64,000 nt of DNA, taken from assembly GCF_029946505.1 (NCBI RefSeq), contig NZ_JARZHG010000032.1, positions 62,001 through 126,000 on the forward strand, written 5' to 3'. The stretch is from Polyangium sp. y55x31 (GTDB lineage: Bacteria; Myxococcota_A; Polyangia; Polyangiales; Polyangiaceae). The notes below the pieces were generated by a model. That model ran no database searches, was not told the DNA's origin, and was given only the letters and a program-made list of their open reading frames with translations. Both the position numbers and the translations under genes were made by a program. Positions 36,701 through 45,954 of the stretch are shown one piece after another; the stretch's first letter is position 1, and each line of letters opens with the position of its first letter.

Positions 36701-37549
36701 ATGACACCGCACTCCGTGGTCCCCAGCATCCTGCTCGTCGATGATCATCCCTCGAACCTGCTCGCCCTGGGAGCCGTGCTGGAGCCTCTCGGAATGCACC
36801 TCGTGCGGGCGAGCTCGGGCAAAGAGGCGCTCACGCACCTGCTCCGCGAGGAATTCGCGGCCATCGTGCTCGACGTGCAGATGCCGGACATGGACGGTTT
36901 CGAGGTCGCCGCGCTGATCCGAAGGCGCGAGCGCACGAAGGAAGTGCCGATCATCTTCATCTCGGCGATCCACCGCGACGACAATTATCAAGCCAAAGGG
37001 TATGCGCACGGCGCGGTCGATTACATTCCGAAGCCGTTCAGCCCCGACGTCCTGCGCGCCAAGGTCTCGGCGCTGGCCGATTTCTGGCGCCGCGGCGAGC
37101 TCACGCGCATGCGCGAGGCCATGCAATTCGAGCGGGAGCGAACCGAGCTCGTCGCCCGCGAAAAACGCGCGCTGGCCGAGGCCGCGAGGAGCGCCGCGGT
37201 GCTCGAAGCGGTGGTCGGACGGTCGCCGATCGGCCTCGCCATCATCGACGCGGATCTGCGCTGCGAGCGCATCAATGCCACGCTCGCCCGGACGATGAAC
37301 TGCGCGCCCGCCGAGGCGCATCTCGGCCTCCCGCTGGCCGAGATTCTCCCCGAGGGGCCGGATACGGTGGCCCTCGCCGAGCGCCTTCGCCAGGTCTTCA
37401 CCACGGGCGAGCCACTCCTCGACGTGGAGGTCGCCTGGCAGGCGCACCGCCGCGCGCTCGCGAGCCTCCATCCGGTGTGCGTGGAGGGGCGCGTCGAGCG
37501 GGTCGCGTTGACCGTCGTCGATAAGCTCAGCCGTCACGCCGAGGGTTGA
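36701..37549 (+). CDS. Response regulator: receiver plus PAS domain
   Basis: 282 residues from ATG 36701. Receiver domain with SILLVDDHPSNLLALGAVLE, Asp in VLDVQMPDMDGFE and Lys in YIPKPFSPD, a coiled linker (MREAMQFERERTELVAREKR) and a PAS domain (SPIGLAIIDADLRCERINAT) ending at EGRVERVALTVVDK. Residues throughout align with the first 260 of the hybrid kinase encoded divergently upstream (both have HRDDXYQAKGYAHGAVDY), but the GAF and kinase parts are absent. It could compete with, or feed, the kinase receiver; it has no DNA-binding domain. Convergent with the nitroreductase gene (six bases between). Confidence 0.9.
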   Translation: MTPHSVVPSILLVDDHPSNLLALGAVLEPLGMHLVRASSGKEALTHLLREEFAAIVLDVQMPDMDGFEVAALIRRRERTKEVPIIFISAIHRDDNYQAKGYAHGAVDYIPKPFSPDVLRAKVSALADFWRRGELTRMREAMQFERERTELVAREKRALAEAARSAAVLEAVVGRSPIGLAIIDADLRCERINATLARTMNCAPAEAHLGLPLAEILPEGPDTVALAERLRQVFTTGEPLLDVEVAWQAHRRALASLHPVCVEGRVERVALTVVDKLSRHAEG

Positions 37550-37555
37550 GGGGCC

Positions 37556-38221
37556 TCAGTCCTCCACCCATTGCACGACGCGATCGATCGGCTTTCGCCC
37601 GGGCGGCGGCGCGTCGCCCACGGGGTATCCGATCGCCACGGCGCCCACCATCCGGAACGGCTCCCGGATGCCGAGCAGCGCCTCGATTTCGGGCTTCGCG
37701 ATCATCGGGCCCGCCATCCAGCAGGCGCCGAGGCCCTCGGCGTGCGCCTGGAGGAGCATCGCCATCACGGCCGCGCTCGTCGAGCAGAGCTCGGCCTGCA
37801 TGCTGCGGGCCGTGTGGTACTGCGAAGGATCCCCGCCGCCCGAGGTGATGAGGTCGGCGATGAGATCGGGGTAGTCGCGCCATTGCGGCACCACGATGGC
37901 CGCCGCGCTCTCCAGCGGCTCGTGAAAAAAATCGCCGTAATTCGCGAAATCCTCGGCGTGGTGCCCGCGGTGGATGATCGCCTTGATCTCCTCGGCCCGC
38001 GCCCGCACGGCTTCGGCAATCTGCTTACGTTTGTCCGCGGCCGTCACGACCGTGAACCGCCACGGCTGCCGGTTCGTGTTCGAGGGCGCGGTGATCGCGG
38101 CTTGTACGAGCCGGGCGAGCACCTCCTTCGGCACGGGCGTGTCCTCGAAAACGCGGCGCGATCGCCGTGTTTCCAGCCACGCCAGCATTCCCGGTCCACC
38201 GACCCCGCCCGGACCGCTCAT
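37556..38221 (-). CDS. Nitroreductase family FMN oxidoreductase
   Basis: 221 residues from ATG 38221, overlapping the ketoreductase stop by four bases. Motifs: [35 protein letters not shown] for FMN binding, [17 protein letters not shown] and [19 protein letters not shown]. Family members use FMN with NAD(P)H to reduce nitro groups, quinones or enones, and some act as enoyl reductases or dehydrogenases in biosynthetic clusters. As last gene of the seven-gene KS operon it may adjust double bonds in the acyl chain; this is inference from position. Confidence 0.88.
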   Translation of the reverse strand: MSGPGGVGGPGMLAWLETRRSRRVFEDTPVPKEVLARLVQAAITAPSNTNRQPWRFTVVTAADKRKQIAEAVRARAEEIKAIIHRGHHAEDFANYGDFFHEPLESAAAIVVPQWRDYPDLIADLITSGGGDPSQYHTARSMQAELCSTSAAVMAMLLQAHAEGLGACWMAGPMIAKPEIEALLGIREPFRMVGAVAIGYPVGDAPPPGRKPIDRVVQWVED

Positions 38222-38973
38222 TCCAGCTTGAATCCGCCGTCCACGTTCCATATCTGTCCCGTCACGTAGCTCGCCTCGTCCGAGACGAGGAAGGCGACGA
38301 CCGCCGCGATCTCCTCGGGCCGGCCGACACGCTTGAGCAAGATGCGTTTCGCGAGCTCTTCCGGGGCCACGGCCCGGAGCTCGGCCGTCATGTCGGTCTC
38401 GACGAGGCCGGGCGCCACCGCGTTCACGCGCACGCCGCGCGGCGCGAGCTCGACCGCGAGCGCGCGGGTGAACGACTCGACGGCGCCCTTCGACGCGGCA
38501 TAAAGCGATTGCCCGCGGCCCGGTCGCTGCGCGGCCACGCTGGAGACGTTGACGATCGCGCCGCGCCGCCGCGAGATGAAGCGACGCGCGGCCTCGCGGC
38601 AGCAATGCACCACGCCCGCGGCGTTCGTATCGAAGACGTGATCGTAATCGTCCTCGGTGCTCGCGCCGAGGAGGCCGTCGCGGGTGACGCCAGCATTGCA
38701 GACGAGCGCGTCGAGCGGTCCGAGCGTGGCCTCGGCCTGCTCGAAGAGGGACACGACCTCCGCGGGGCGCGAGACGTCGGCGCGGAGAGCGACGGCCCGC
38801 GCGCCGAGCGCCTCCACGGCGGCCACGGTCTTCCGGGCCGCGTCCTCGTCGTGGCGATAATCGACGGCGACGGCATATCCACGCCGTCCGAGCGCCTCCG
38901 CGATGGCGCGCCCGATGCCACGCGAGGCGCCCGTGACGAGCGCGACGCGGGATCGCTCCTTGGTTTCGCTCAT
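38218..38973 (-). CDS. fabG: 3-oxoacyl-ACP reductase (FabG-type ketoreductase)
   Basis: 251 residues from ATG 38973. Complete [23 protein letters not shown] cofactor loop, [22 protein letters not shown] (Ser), [13 protein letters not shown] (Tyr and Lys), [12 protein letters not shown] and the FabG-type end [19 protein letters not shown]-dependent reduction of 3-oxoacyl-ACP to 3-hydroxyacyl-ACP is expected. Both ends overlap neighbours (KS-like gene upstream, nitroreductase downstream) by four bases. Distinct from the two SDRs paired with radical SAM genes, so it is likely the pathway ketoreductase. Confidence 0.92.
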   Translation of the reverse strand: MSETKERSRVALVTGASRGIGRAIAEALGRRGYAVAVDYRHDEDAARKTVAAVEALGARAVALRADVSRPAEVVSLFEQAEATLGPLDALVCNAGVTRDGLLGASTEDDYDHVFDTNAAGVVHCCREAARRFISRRRGAIVNVSSVAAQRPGRGQSLYAASKGAVESFTRALAVELAPRGVRVNAVAPGLVETDMTAELRAVAPEELAKRILLKRVGRPEEIAAVVAFLVSDEASYVTGQIWNVDGGFKLE

Positions 38974-40160
38974 GGAACCTCCACGCGTAGCACGCCCGCG
39001 AGCCCTGGCATGCCGGCCGAGAGGGCCAGGGCCGAGCGGGCGCGGGTCTCTTCGGCGCGAACGAGCGGGCGGAGCGGGCCTTCGGAAGGACGTTCGAGGC
39101 CCGCGATGGGCGGCAGCGCGCCCGCGCGGAGCGCCTCGCCGAGCAGGATCGCCTGCACCACGGCCGTCGCGCCGCCGAGCTGGCCCGTGGAAGCCGTCAA
39201 CGCGAGGAGCGTGGCCGAGGGGCCGAGCACGTCGGCGAGGGCCGCGCGTTCGGCCGCGTCGCGCGCGGGCGAGGCGAGCGCGGCGCCGTCGACGATCGTG
39301 TCGCCCGCGGAGAGAGCGGCCGCGAGGGAGGCGCTCGTGCGCGGCAAGGGAAAGTCCACGGCGCCGTCCGCGGTCGCCGCGGCCGAGACGAACGAAATCG
39401 CTCGATCGCCCGCGTCGTCGGGTCGCTCCAGCACCACCGCCGCGGCCGCCTCGCCGGGCACGATCCCCGCCGCGCGCTCGTCGTACGGGGCCACGACCGC
39501 CGCGGGCGTCGGCGCGTTCGTCGCGGCGCCGGACATGCCGAGCGAGAGGAGCGTCTCCGGCTCGACGAGCGAGTCGTAGGCGAACACGAGCGCCGCATCG
39601 ACGCTCCCGACGGCGAGGGCGACGATGGCCGCCCGGAGCGCCTGCGCCCCTGCATTCGAGCCCGCCGTGGTCGTGCCGTCGCCCTTGCCGCCGACGTCGA
39701 TCGACAGGAGCGCGTGCGCGTTGTTCGACAGGTGAAACAACATCCAGAACGGGTGCAACAAGGAAAAACCCTGCGTCCATGCGCCCGTCGCGCGCTCGTC
39801 GCCTGCCTGCTTTTCGAGCACGGGCATCAGATCGTCCCAGTGCGCGCGCAGGCCTCCATACCCGCAAAAAAGTCCGAGCCGCGCGCCGTTTGCCGGCGTG
39901 CCCGAGCGGGCGAGGGCCTCCGCTCCGACCTCCATGCCGAAGAGCCCCATCCGTTTGACGAATTTGCGGTGCTTCGTCGGACGCGGAGCGCCGGGGATCG
40001 TGGCGGCGAGGCGGCAGGTGTAGGTGCTCGCGTCGAAATGGGCGTTCGGGGCCGCGGCGCGCTCGCCGGCGAGGAGCCTCCGGAGCACGGCGCCGGCGTC
40101 GTCGCCGAGCGGGGTTCGCAGGGCAAACCCCGTGACGGCCATCCGGCCCGCGTGCGTCAT
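38970..40160 (-). CDS. Ketosynthase-fold protein without catalytic triad (CLF-like, pair 2)
   Basis: 396 residues from ATG 40160. The thiolase-like KS fold is recognisable from [15 protein letters not shown] at the start and [16 protein letters not shown] mid-chain. The active-site Cys is replaced: [13 protein letters not shown] against ACASGAQAI in relatives, giving Ser. The first catalytic His aligns with Asp in [15 protein letters not shown] and the second with Gln in [15 protein letters not shown]. Such proteins serve as chain-length factors that dimerise with an active KS; here the partner is the intact KS encoded immediately upstream with ATGA overlap. It is distinct from CLFs with Cys-to-Gln, so decarboxylative priming by it is also doubtful. 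Confidence 0.82.
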   Translation of the reverse strand: MTHAGRMAVTGFALRTPLGDDAGAVLRRLLAGERAAAPNAHFDASTYTCRLAATIPGAPRPTKHRKFVKRMGLFGMEVGAEALARSGTPANGARLGLFCGYGGLRAHWDDLMPVLEKQAGDERATGAWTQGFSLLHPFWMLFHLSNNAHALLSIDVGGKGDGTTTAGSNAGAQALRAAIVALAVGSVDAALVFAYDSLVEPETLLSLGMSGAATNAPTPAAVVAPYDERAAGIVPGEAAAAVVLERPDDAGDRAISFVSAAATADGAVDFPLPRTSASLAAALSAGDTIVDGAALASPARDAAERAALADVLGPSATLLALTASTGQLGGATAVVQAILLGEALRAGALPPIAGLERPSEGPLRPLVRAEETRARSALALSAGMPGLAGVLRVEVP

Positions 40161-41434
40161 CGGGGTCTCCCGAGGAGCACGCTCACGTTTTGCCCGCCAA
40201 ACCCGAACGAGTTCGAGAGCACGTAATCGACACGTTTGGCGAGGGGCTTCGGGCCGATCACGTTGATCGGGCACTCCGGATCCGGCTCCTCGAAATGGGC
40301 GGTCCCGGGGAGCAGATCCCGCGTGAACGCGAGCAGGCACGCGGCGAGCTCGATCGCGCCCGCGGCGGCCATCAGGTGGCCGACGGCGCCCTTGATGCTC
40401 GACGTGGGCACGTCGCCGAAGAGCGCGCGGATCGCCTTCGCCTCGGCCGGGTCATTGAGCGGCGTCCCGGTGCCGTGGGCATTGACGTATCCGACGTCCG
40501 CCGGCGTGAGGTTGGCGCGACGAACGGCGCGCTCCATGGCCGCGAGCGCGCGGGATCCGTCGGGGCGGGGCGCCGTCGCGCGGTAGGCGTCCTGCGTGGT
40601 CGCGTAGCCGGCGATGACCGCGAGCGGCTCCGCGCCGCGCGCGCGCGCCCGGGACTCCTCCTCGACCACGAACATCGCCGCGCCTTCGCCGACGACGAGC
40701 CCGTCGCGACGCCGATCGAACGGTCTGCACGCCGAGGGCTCGGCGCGCGGCGAGGGGGCGCCGAGGCGCGACATGCCGCCGATGCCGAGCGGATTGACCA
40801 TCGAGTCCGCCGCGCCGCAGAGGACGGCGTCGGCCGCGCCCCGCTCGATGAGCGAGGCCGCGTGCGCGACCGCCATGCCGCCCGCCGCGCAAGCCGAGGC
40901 GTGCACGGCGACGCGGCCCGAGAGGCCCACGACGCTGCGGATCTTCTCGGCCGTGAGATCGACACGCGAGCGGAACCGAACGCCCTCGCCGCCCGCGAGA
41001 TCGCCGGCGCCGACGCGGATCTCGCCCTCGTCGAGCTCTTCCGCCAGGTCCTCCAGAAACGCCTGTTCGAGCCCGAGGCCGATGGAGAGCGCGCCCTTGC
41101 GCTCGGCCGTCCCGCATCGCGCATGCCGCCACGCCTCGGCCGCCGCGACGAGGCCGAAGCACACCTTGCGGTCGCGGAGGAGGCCCGATTCTTCCCATGT
41201 CCCGGCCTCGCCGACGTGGAGCAGGACGCCGCGGTGTTTTTCCAGGAAGAGCGCGTTCGTCTTCTCGATCGGCACCTCGCCCGCGACACGCGTGGGGAAG
41301 GTGCGCGCGTCGAAGCTGCGGATCGGGCCGACCGCGCTGCGGCCCGCGGCGAGGCCGTTCGCGAGCGCCTCGTACCCGACGCCGAACGCGCTGACGGCGC
41401 CGACGCCCGTGATCACCGCGCGACGCGCGCCCAT
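40157..41434 (-). CDS. Active beta-ketoacyl-ACP synthase (FabF type, pair 2)
   Basis: 425 residues from ATG 41434. All catalytic residues are present: Cys182 in [14 protein letters not shown], His320 in [12 protein letters not shown] and His353 in [14 protein letters not shown]. The acyl-binding end [19 protein letters not shown] matches FabF/KASII and type II PKS KS-alpha. It should condense an acyl starter with malonyl-ACP. The frame is open much further upstream, but only the part from 41434 is the KS. Its ATG shares a base with the preceding KS-like stop (TGATG), and its stop overlaps the next, degenerate KS. Confidence 0.93.
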   Translation of the reverse strand: MGARRAVITGVGAVSAFGVGYEALANGLAAGRSAVGPIRSFDARTFPTRVAGEVPIEKTNALFLEKHRGVLLHVGEAGTWEESGLLRDRKVCFGLVAAAEAWRHARCGTAERKGALSIGLGLEQAFLEDLAEELDEGEIRVGAGDLAGGEGVRFRSRVDLTAEKIRSVVGLSGRVAVHASACAAGGMAVAHAASLIERGAADAVLCGAADSMVNPLGIGGMSRLGAPSPRAEPSACRPFDRRRDGLVVGEGAAMFVVEEESRARARGAEPLAVIAGYATTQDAYRATAPRPDGSRALAAMERAVRRANLTPADVGYVNAHGTGTPLNDPAEAKAIRALFGDVPTSSIKGAVGHLMAAAGAIELAACLLAFTRDLLPGTAHFEEPDPECPINVIGPKPLAKRVDYVLSNSFGFGGQNVSVLLGRPR

Positions 41435-42498
41435 CACGCCCCTCCTTTTCCGAGCACGACGGCCCCGAGATCCCCGTCCGGTCCCGCCGAGAGGACGAGC
41501 GCGCGGGGTTTGTCGAGGTGCACGAGCAGATCGAGCGCGAGCGCCCAGGCGAGCGCCGGCGCAGCGGCCAGGGATTCGCCGAGGGAGAGCGAGGCGTCGA
41601 CCGAGAGCTCCGCTTCGAGCATCTCGGGCAGATCCATGAGCGCCTCGCGCGCGGGCGCGCCCCAGGGCGCGAGCACGACGACGTCGCAAGGCTGGTCCTC
41701 GAGCGCGTCGAACGCGGCAGGTACGGCGGCGTCGCGCAGCACGCCCGTGCGAGGCACGAGCGCGCCGCGGGGGCGATCGACCGGAAACACCCGCACCGCC
41801 TCCACGTAACCGAGCGGCGCTTCGGCCGTGGCTGCGATCGCGAGCGCGGCCGCGCCCTCGGCCGGCTTGAGCCCTTGCCGCAAGAACCCTTCTCGTTCCA
41901 GCTCGGCCATCGTGACCGGGTGCAGGGCCGTGTCCGCGCCGCCGACGAGCGCGCGCTCGCACGCGCCCGCGTTGATCGAGGCGCAGGCTTCTTCGAGCGC
42001 CGTCACCGTGCCCGAGCCGCGCGAGAAAAACGCGGCGTTCGGGCCGCCGAGACCCTCGAGGATCGCCCCGTGGCAGAGGGTGAAGTTGTTCATGATCTGG
42101 AACGCGAACAGGGGATTGCACGCGTCGAGCCCCTCGCGGCCGCACCGCGCGAGCGAGAACCGACCGTCCTCCATGCTCGCCGCAACGAGCCGCGCGACCT
42201 CGTCCATCTCCGCGCCCGAGGCGCCCACGCCGAAAAACGCGCCGATCTCGGCGCGCCCTTCGTCCCAGCGCGCCTCGGTGAGCGCGCCGCGCATGACCAG
42301 CGTGGAGAACCACGCGGCGCGTGACATGAGCTTCCTCTGCCGGACGTCCTCGGGTCGCGACGGCGCGGGCGCGTCGATCTCGCTCGGCAAAGGGTGGTTG
42401 CTTTCGAAGACGCGGCGACCGAGGCCGCGGCCCGAAAGGCCCGCCGTCGTCAGGGTCGAGACGGCCACGATGGGGAGGCCTTTTCCGTCTAGGCGCAT
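41434..42498 (-). CDS. Short degenerate ketosynthase-fold protein (CLF-like, pair 1)
   Basis: 354 residues from ATG 42498, about 60 shorter than a normal KS. The KS fold is visible in IVAVSTLTTAGLSGRG, NNFTLCHGAILEGLGGPNAA and ERALVGGADTALHPV. The nucleophile region reads FFSRGSGTVTALEEA, where the Cys position aligns with Arg. The His positions align with Trp (APWGAPARE) and Glu (SLGESLAAAPALAWA). No catalysis is expected. It lies directly downstream of an intact KS gene (10-base overlap), as in KS/CLF pairs. The lower conservation suggests a more structural role, possibly defining the chain cavity. Confidence 0.78.
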   Translation of the reverse strand: MRLDGKGLPIVAVSTLTTAGLSGRGLGRRVFESNHPLPSEIDAPAPSRPEDVRQRKLMSRAAWFSTLVMRGALTEARWDEGRAEIGAFFGVGASGAEMDEVARLVAASMEDGRFSLARCGREGLDACNPLFAFQIMNNFTLCHGAILEGLGGPNAAFFSRGSGTVTALEEACASINAGACERALVGGADTALHPVTMAELEREGFLRQGLKPAEGAAALAIAATAEAPLGYVEAVRVFPVDRPRGALVPRTGVLRDAAVPAAFDALEDQPCDVVVLAPWGAPAREALMDLPEMLEAELSVDASLSLGESLAAAPALAWALALDLLVHLDKPRALVLSAGPDGDLGAVVLGKGGA

Positions 42499-43718
42499 CG
42501 GCTCACCACGAGGCTCGCGTTCGCGCCGCCGAACGCGAAGGCGTTGACGAGCGCCGCTTCCACGGGTTTTCGCAAGGCCGCGCCCACGACGTGTGGCAAG
42601 ACGCACGCGGGATCGGGCTCGGTGAGTCCCGCCGTCGGCAGGCAAACGCCCTCTTCGACGGCTTCGAGCGCGCACAAGAAACCGATCGCCCCCGCGCCCG
42701 CGATCCAGTGCCCGAGCGCGCCTTTCACCGCGCCGACGTTCACGTCCGGGAGCGCGTCGCCGAGGACCCGCCGGATCGCCGCGGCTTCGACGGCGTCGTT
42801 GAGCTGCGTGCTCGTGCCATGCGCCTGGACGTACCCGATGTTCACGCGGCCCGCGTCTTCGATCGCGCCGCGCATGGCCCGCTCGGCTCCGTCGCCCGTC
42901 GGATCGGGCGCCGTGAGGTGGTGCGCGTCGAGCGTGCGCGCTGCGCCCACGATCTCGGCGCGCGTATCACCCGGCTCGGCCGCGAGCACCACGAACGCCG
43001 CGCCCTCACCGACGACGAACCCGTCGCGCCGCACGTCGAACGGGCACGAGAGGCCACGCGTGCTGAGCGCGCCGAGCAGCCCGAATCCTACGAGCATGAA
43101 CGGATCGACGTCCGCGCCCACGCCGCCCGCGAGCGCGACGTCGCAGAGCCCGAGCCGGATCGCCTGCGTCGCCGAGACGATCGCGGCCGCGCCCGACGCG
43201 CAGGCGAGCGAGATCGTCTCCACGGGCCCCTCGGCGCCGATCCGCGCCGCGAGCGCCGAGGCGACCGCGGCAGGCGAGACCGCTGCCGCGTGCACGGACG
43301 TCGCGAGGCCCCGCGCCTCCTCGCCGAAGCGCGCATGATCGAAGCGCGCGCCGCCGCCCGCCGCGCGTGAGAGCGCGAAGATCGTCCCGTACGTGGCCCG
43401 GCCGCTCTCGGCGCCGACGAACACGCCGATCCGCTCTGGCGCGGCGCTCACCTTCGCCTCGGCCCACGCCTCGTCCGCGGCGCGCCGCGCGAGCGCGAGG
43501 CGGCGATCCTCGGCTTCTTCGAGCGGGAAGGGGACACGCGCCGCCACCTGCGAGGGATATCCTTCGACGTCGAAATGACGGACGGGGCCCACCGCGGATC
43601 GACCCTCGGCGAGCGCGTCCCTCGACGCGGGCCAGGTCTCGCCGAGCGGCGTGATCGCGCCTCGACCGCGCACGAATACGCGTCTTTTCAAGGCTCCTCC
43701 GCCGCTCCGGTCAGCCAT
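42489..43718 (-). CDS. Active beta-ketoacyl-ACP synthase (FabF type, pair 1)
   Basis: 409 residues from ATG 43718; an in-frame TTG at 43691 (start LKRRVFVRGRG) would reduce the overlap with the dehydratase gene from 31 to 4 bases and may be the real start. Catalytic residues, numbered from ATG: Cys173 in SLACASGAAAIVSAT, His300 in VQAHGTSTQLND and His337 in AVKGALGHWIAGAG. C-terminal block ALVNAFAFGGANASLVVS is typical. It is expected to catalyse decarboxylative Claisen condensation with ACP substrates. Paired with the degenerate KS downstream. Confidence 0.92.
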   Translation of the reverse strand: MADRSGGGALKRRVFVRGRGAITPLGETWPASRDALAEGRSAVGPVRHFDVEGYPSQVAARVPFPLEEAEDRRLALARRAADEAWAEAKVSAAPERIGVFVGAESGRATYGTIFALSRAAGGGARFDHARFGEEARGLATSVHAAAVSPAAVASALAARIGAEGPVETISLACASGAAAIVSATQAIRLGLCDVALAGGVGADVDPFMLVGFGLLGALSTRGLSCPFDVRRDGFVVGEGAAFVVLAAEPGDTRAEIVGAARTLDAHHLTAPDPTGDGAERAMRGAIEDAGRVNIGYVQAHGTSTQLNDAVEAAAIRRVLGDALPDVNVGAVKGALGHWIAGAGAIGFLCALEAVEEGVCLPTAGLTEPDPACVLPHVVGAALRKPVEAALVNAFAFGGANASLVVSRCA

Positions 43719-44155
43719 ACGTCGAGCACCTCGCGCCGCCGCGCGAGCACCTTGGGGTTCGTCACGCGCGCGAACGCGAAGCCGAGCTCGGCCGTCGCCA
43801 CGACCTCGCCGTCGACCCGCGCTTTCCCTTTCACCTGCCCGCCTTCTTCGCGCGCGAGGATCGTCTCTGCTTCGAGCTCCAATTTGTCTCCGGGCCTGAC
43901 GATGCGCCGGAAGCGGGCGCGATCGATCATCGTGAGCAGCGCGTGCACGTCCTCGTACCCCTCGGCGCGCCGGCTCGCTTCGAGCAGCACGCCGCCGAGC
44001 TGCGCGAGCGCCTCGATCACGAGCGCGCCCGGCATCACGGGGTGGCCAGGAAAGTGGTCGGCGAAGGTGTCGTCCGAGAGCGACACGCACTTGACACCAG
44101 TCGCGAGGCGCGGCGGTTCGAGCCGCGTGATCCGATCGAGGAGCAGGTAACGCAC
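43688..44155 (-). CDS. 3-hydroxyacyl-ACP dehydratase, FabZ type
   Basis: 155 residues from GTG 44155. Hot-dog fold dehydratase: YLLLDRITRLEPP, the catalytic His in FADHFPGHPVMPGAL, the catalytic Glu in VIEALAQLGGVLLE, and VRPGDKLELEAETI. It removes water from 3-hydroxyacyl-ACP to give trans-2-enoyl-ACP. It is first in the minus-strand operon of seven genes ending at 37556. Together with KS and FabG it gives a full elongation cycle up to the enoyl stage; a classical enoyl reductase is not present, which fits a polyene-type product or use of the nitroreductase. Confidence 0.9.
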   Translation of the reverse strand: MRYLLLDRITRLEPPRLATGVKCVSLSDDTFADHFPGHPVMPGALVIEALAQLGGVLLEASRRAEGYEDVHALLTMIDRARFRRIVRPGDKLELEAETILAREEGGQVKGKARVDGEVVATAELGFAFARVTNPKVLARRREVLDVWLTGAAEEP

Positions 44156-44232
44156 GTGCGGCCGAGAATAGCAGTTCGAATTGACGGCAAACGTGCTCCG
44201 AGTGGAAGATGCGTGCTCACGAGGGGAGCGCC
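44156..44232. promoter_or_regulatory. Divergent promoter region between KS operon and radical SAM pair
   Basis: Only 77 bases separate the dehydratase GTG from the radical SAM ATG, so both operons must be driven from here. A plus-strand ttgacg at 44181-44186 is a possible -35 element, but no matching -10 is convincing. A gaggggag Shine-Dalgarno sequence at 44221-44228 precedes the ATG at 44233. Shared control of the two operons is likely. Confidence 0.45.
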
Positions 44233-45954
44233 ATGGATTGCGTTAGCTGCATCACTCCGACACGACAGGACCGTCCGCATACGTTTTTCCACCACGAGCG
44301 GGCGGCGTGTCCGACGTGCCGCGAGACGCACGAAGGGCGCGTCGTGCTGCGCGGCGAAAGCCCGGTGCGACTCCTGCTTTGCCCCTCGTGTGGACCTTCG
44401 GAAGAAATTCTTCCCGGTACTGCAAAGGATTATGTCGACCGTTTCCTCGCACGTGGCGAGGTGCCCGAGGGGTTCGAGGGGGAGATCGAGTTCAAGGAGA
44501 CGACGTCCACGTGTCCGGGTTGCCTTTCGCTCTTGCCCGCGAAGGTCGTGATCCGCGAAGGACGCGTGTATTTCAAGAAAAACTGCGCGGCGTGCGGGCC
44601 GTCGGAGGCGCTCGTCTCGGAGGACGCGAGATATTACGTGCGCGCCTATGCGTTCGCGCGCGCCGGCACCGAGCCCTTGAAGTTCGCCACGAAGGTCGAG
44701 CACGGTTGTCCGACGGATTGTGGGACCTGCAATGATCACGAGCAGCACACTTGCCTGCCGATCATCGAGGTCACCGACCACTGCAACCTCGAGTGCCCGA
44801 TCTGCATCGTCGACAACCAGTACTCGAACCACATCGATCTCGACACGTTTACGCGCATGATCGACACCCTCGTCGTGAACGAGGGGCAGTGCGAGTCGGT
44901 GGCGCTCTCCGGCGGCGAACCCACGAGCCACCCGCAGATCCTCGACCTCGTGCGCATCGCGAGCCGCCCCGAGATCGGCCGCGTCGTGGTGATCACGAAC
45001 GGCATCCGGCTCGGCAAGGACAGGGCTTTCGCGAAGGCGCTCAAGGAGAGCGGCGCGTACGTGGGCCTGCAGCTCGACGGCTTCACCGCCGATACACACG
45101 AGAAGATCCGCGGCCGCGACCTCGTGAAGGAGAAGGAAGCGGCGCTCGCAACGCTGCGCGAGCTCCAGATCCCGACGCAGATCATCTTCGTGGCGACGCG
45201 CGGGGTGAACGACGATCAGATCGGAAAGGTCGTCGAGCTTTTCCTCTCGGAGGACCATTTCCTCTCGCTGAACTTCCAGCCCGCCGCCTACACGGGCCAC
45301 GGCGGCGGCCTCTTCGGCCACGATCCGCTGGATCGGCTCACGATCCCCGGCGTCGTGCGGCGCGTCGACGAGCAGACGGGCGGCAAGCTCAAGGTGGAGG
45401 ATTTTTTCCCGCTGCCCTGCTCGCACCCGCAATGTGTCTCGCTGACCTACCTGCTCCGCCTGGAGGACGGGACGTTTTTGCCCTTCTCGCGGTTCGTCGA
45501 TTTCACGAAGCATGGCTCGCTCCTCCGTTCGAGCGCGACGCTGCCGGCGACGCCCGAGATGGAGCAGACGCTCCAGGACGTGCTGTACGACGTGTACGCG
45601 CGGCAGGACGAGATCGAGCGGGGGCCGGAGATCCTCGCGGCGCTGAAGCGCACGCTGAAGGTGATGTTCCCGGATCGGCCGATGACGCAGAAGGAGAGCC
45701 TGCTCATCGGCGAGCAGCAGGCGAAATCGATCTTCTTGCACCATTACATGGACCGGCACGATTTCGATCTCGAGCGCCTGCGCAAATGCTGCCACCATTA
45801 TCCGCAGACGGACGGGCGGATCATGCCGGCGTGTGGCTTCAACATGTTCCACCGCGGCGCGGCGAAAGGGCCGGGGACCGTGACGCCGTCCTGGGGCAAG
45901 AAGCCCTGGGTGAAGGAAAACGGGACGACGCGTCTATCCATCGTGGGTTCATGA
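44233..45954 (+). CDS. Radical SAM protein, tetraether/membrane-spanning lipid synthase-like
   Basis: 573 residues from ATG 44233, chosen for its strong Shine-Dalgarno sequence; ATG 44209 is an in-frame alternative. Two N-terminal Cys-rich ribbons (ACPTCRETHE..LCPSCGPSE and TCPGCLSLL..NCAACGPSE), then HGCPTDCGTCNDHEQHTC and the cluster motif CNLECPIC (Cys184, 188, 191), SGGEPTSHP, and near the C-terminus RKCCHHYPQTDGRIMPACGF. The CP-X2-CG-X2-C-X2-H and C-terminal Cys motifs suggest extra metal clusters as in Tes/MSS-type enzymes that couple unactivated alkyl carbons. Paralogue of the protein at 22604. The product and substrate are inference. Confidence 0.86.
   Translation: MDCVSCITPTRQDRPHTFFHHERAACPTCRETHEGRVVLRGESPVRLLLCPSCGPSEEILPGTAKDYVDRFLARGEVPEGFEGEIEFKETTSTCPGCLSLLPAKVVIREGRVYFKKNCAACGPSEALVSEDARYYVRAYAFARAGTEPLKFATKVEHGCPTDCGTCNDHEQHTCLPIIEVTDHCNLECPICIVDNQYSNHIDLDTFTRMIDTLVVNEGQCESVALSGGEPTSHPQILDLVRIASRPEIGRVVVITNGIRLGKDRAFAKALKESGAYVGLQLDGFTADTHEKIRGRDLVKEKEAALATLRELQIPTQIIFVATRGVNDDQIGKVVELFLSEDHFLSLNFQPAAYTGHGGGLFGHDPLDRLTIPGVVRRVDEQTGGKLKVEDFFPLPCSHPQCVSLTYLLRLEDGTFLPFSRFVDFTKHGSLLRSSATLPATPEMEQTLQDVLYDVYARQDEIERGPEILAALKRTLKVMFPDRPMTQKESLLIGEQQAKSIFLHHYMDRHDFDLERLRKCCHHYPQTDGRIMPACGFNMFHRGAAKGPGTVTPSWGKKPWVKENGTTRLSIVGS

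Noticed and set aside
38218-39867. 549-residue fusion of ketoreductase with an N-terminal extension
   Set aside because: The extension is a wrong-frame reading of the degenerate KS gene; the SDR start at 38973 has an ATGA overlap like its neighbours.
44156-44232. Firm sigma-70 promoter assignment
   Set aside because: Only a ttgacg is seen; no acceptable -10 at 16-18 bases, so only a general regulatory region was annotated.
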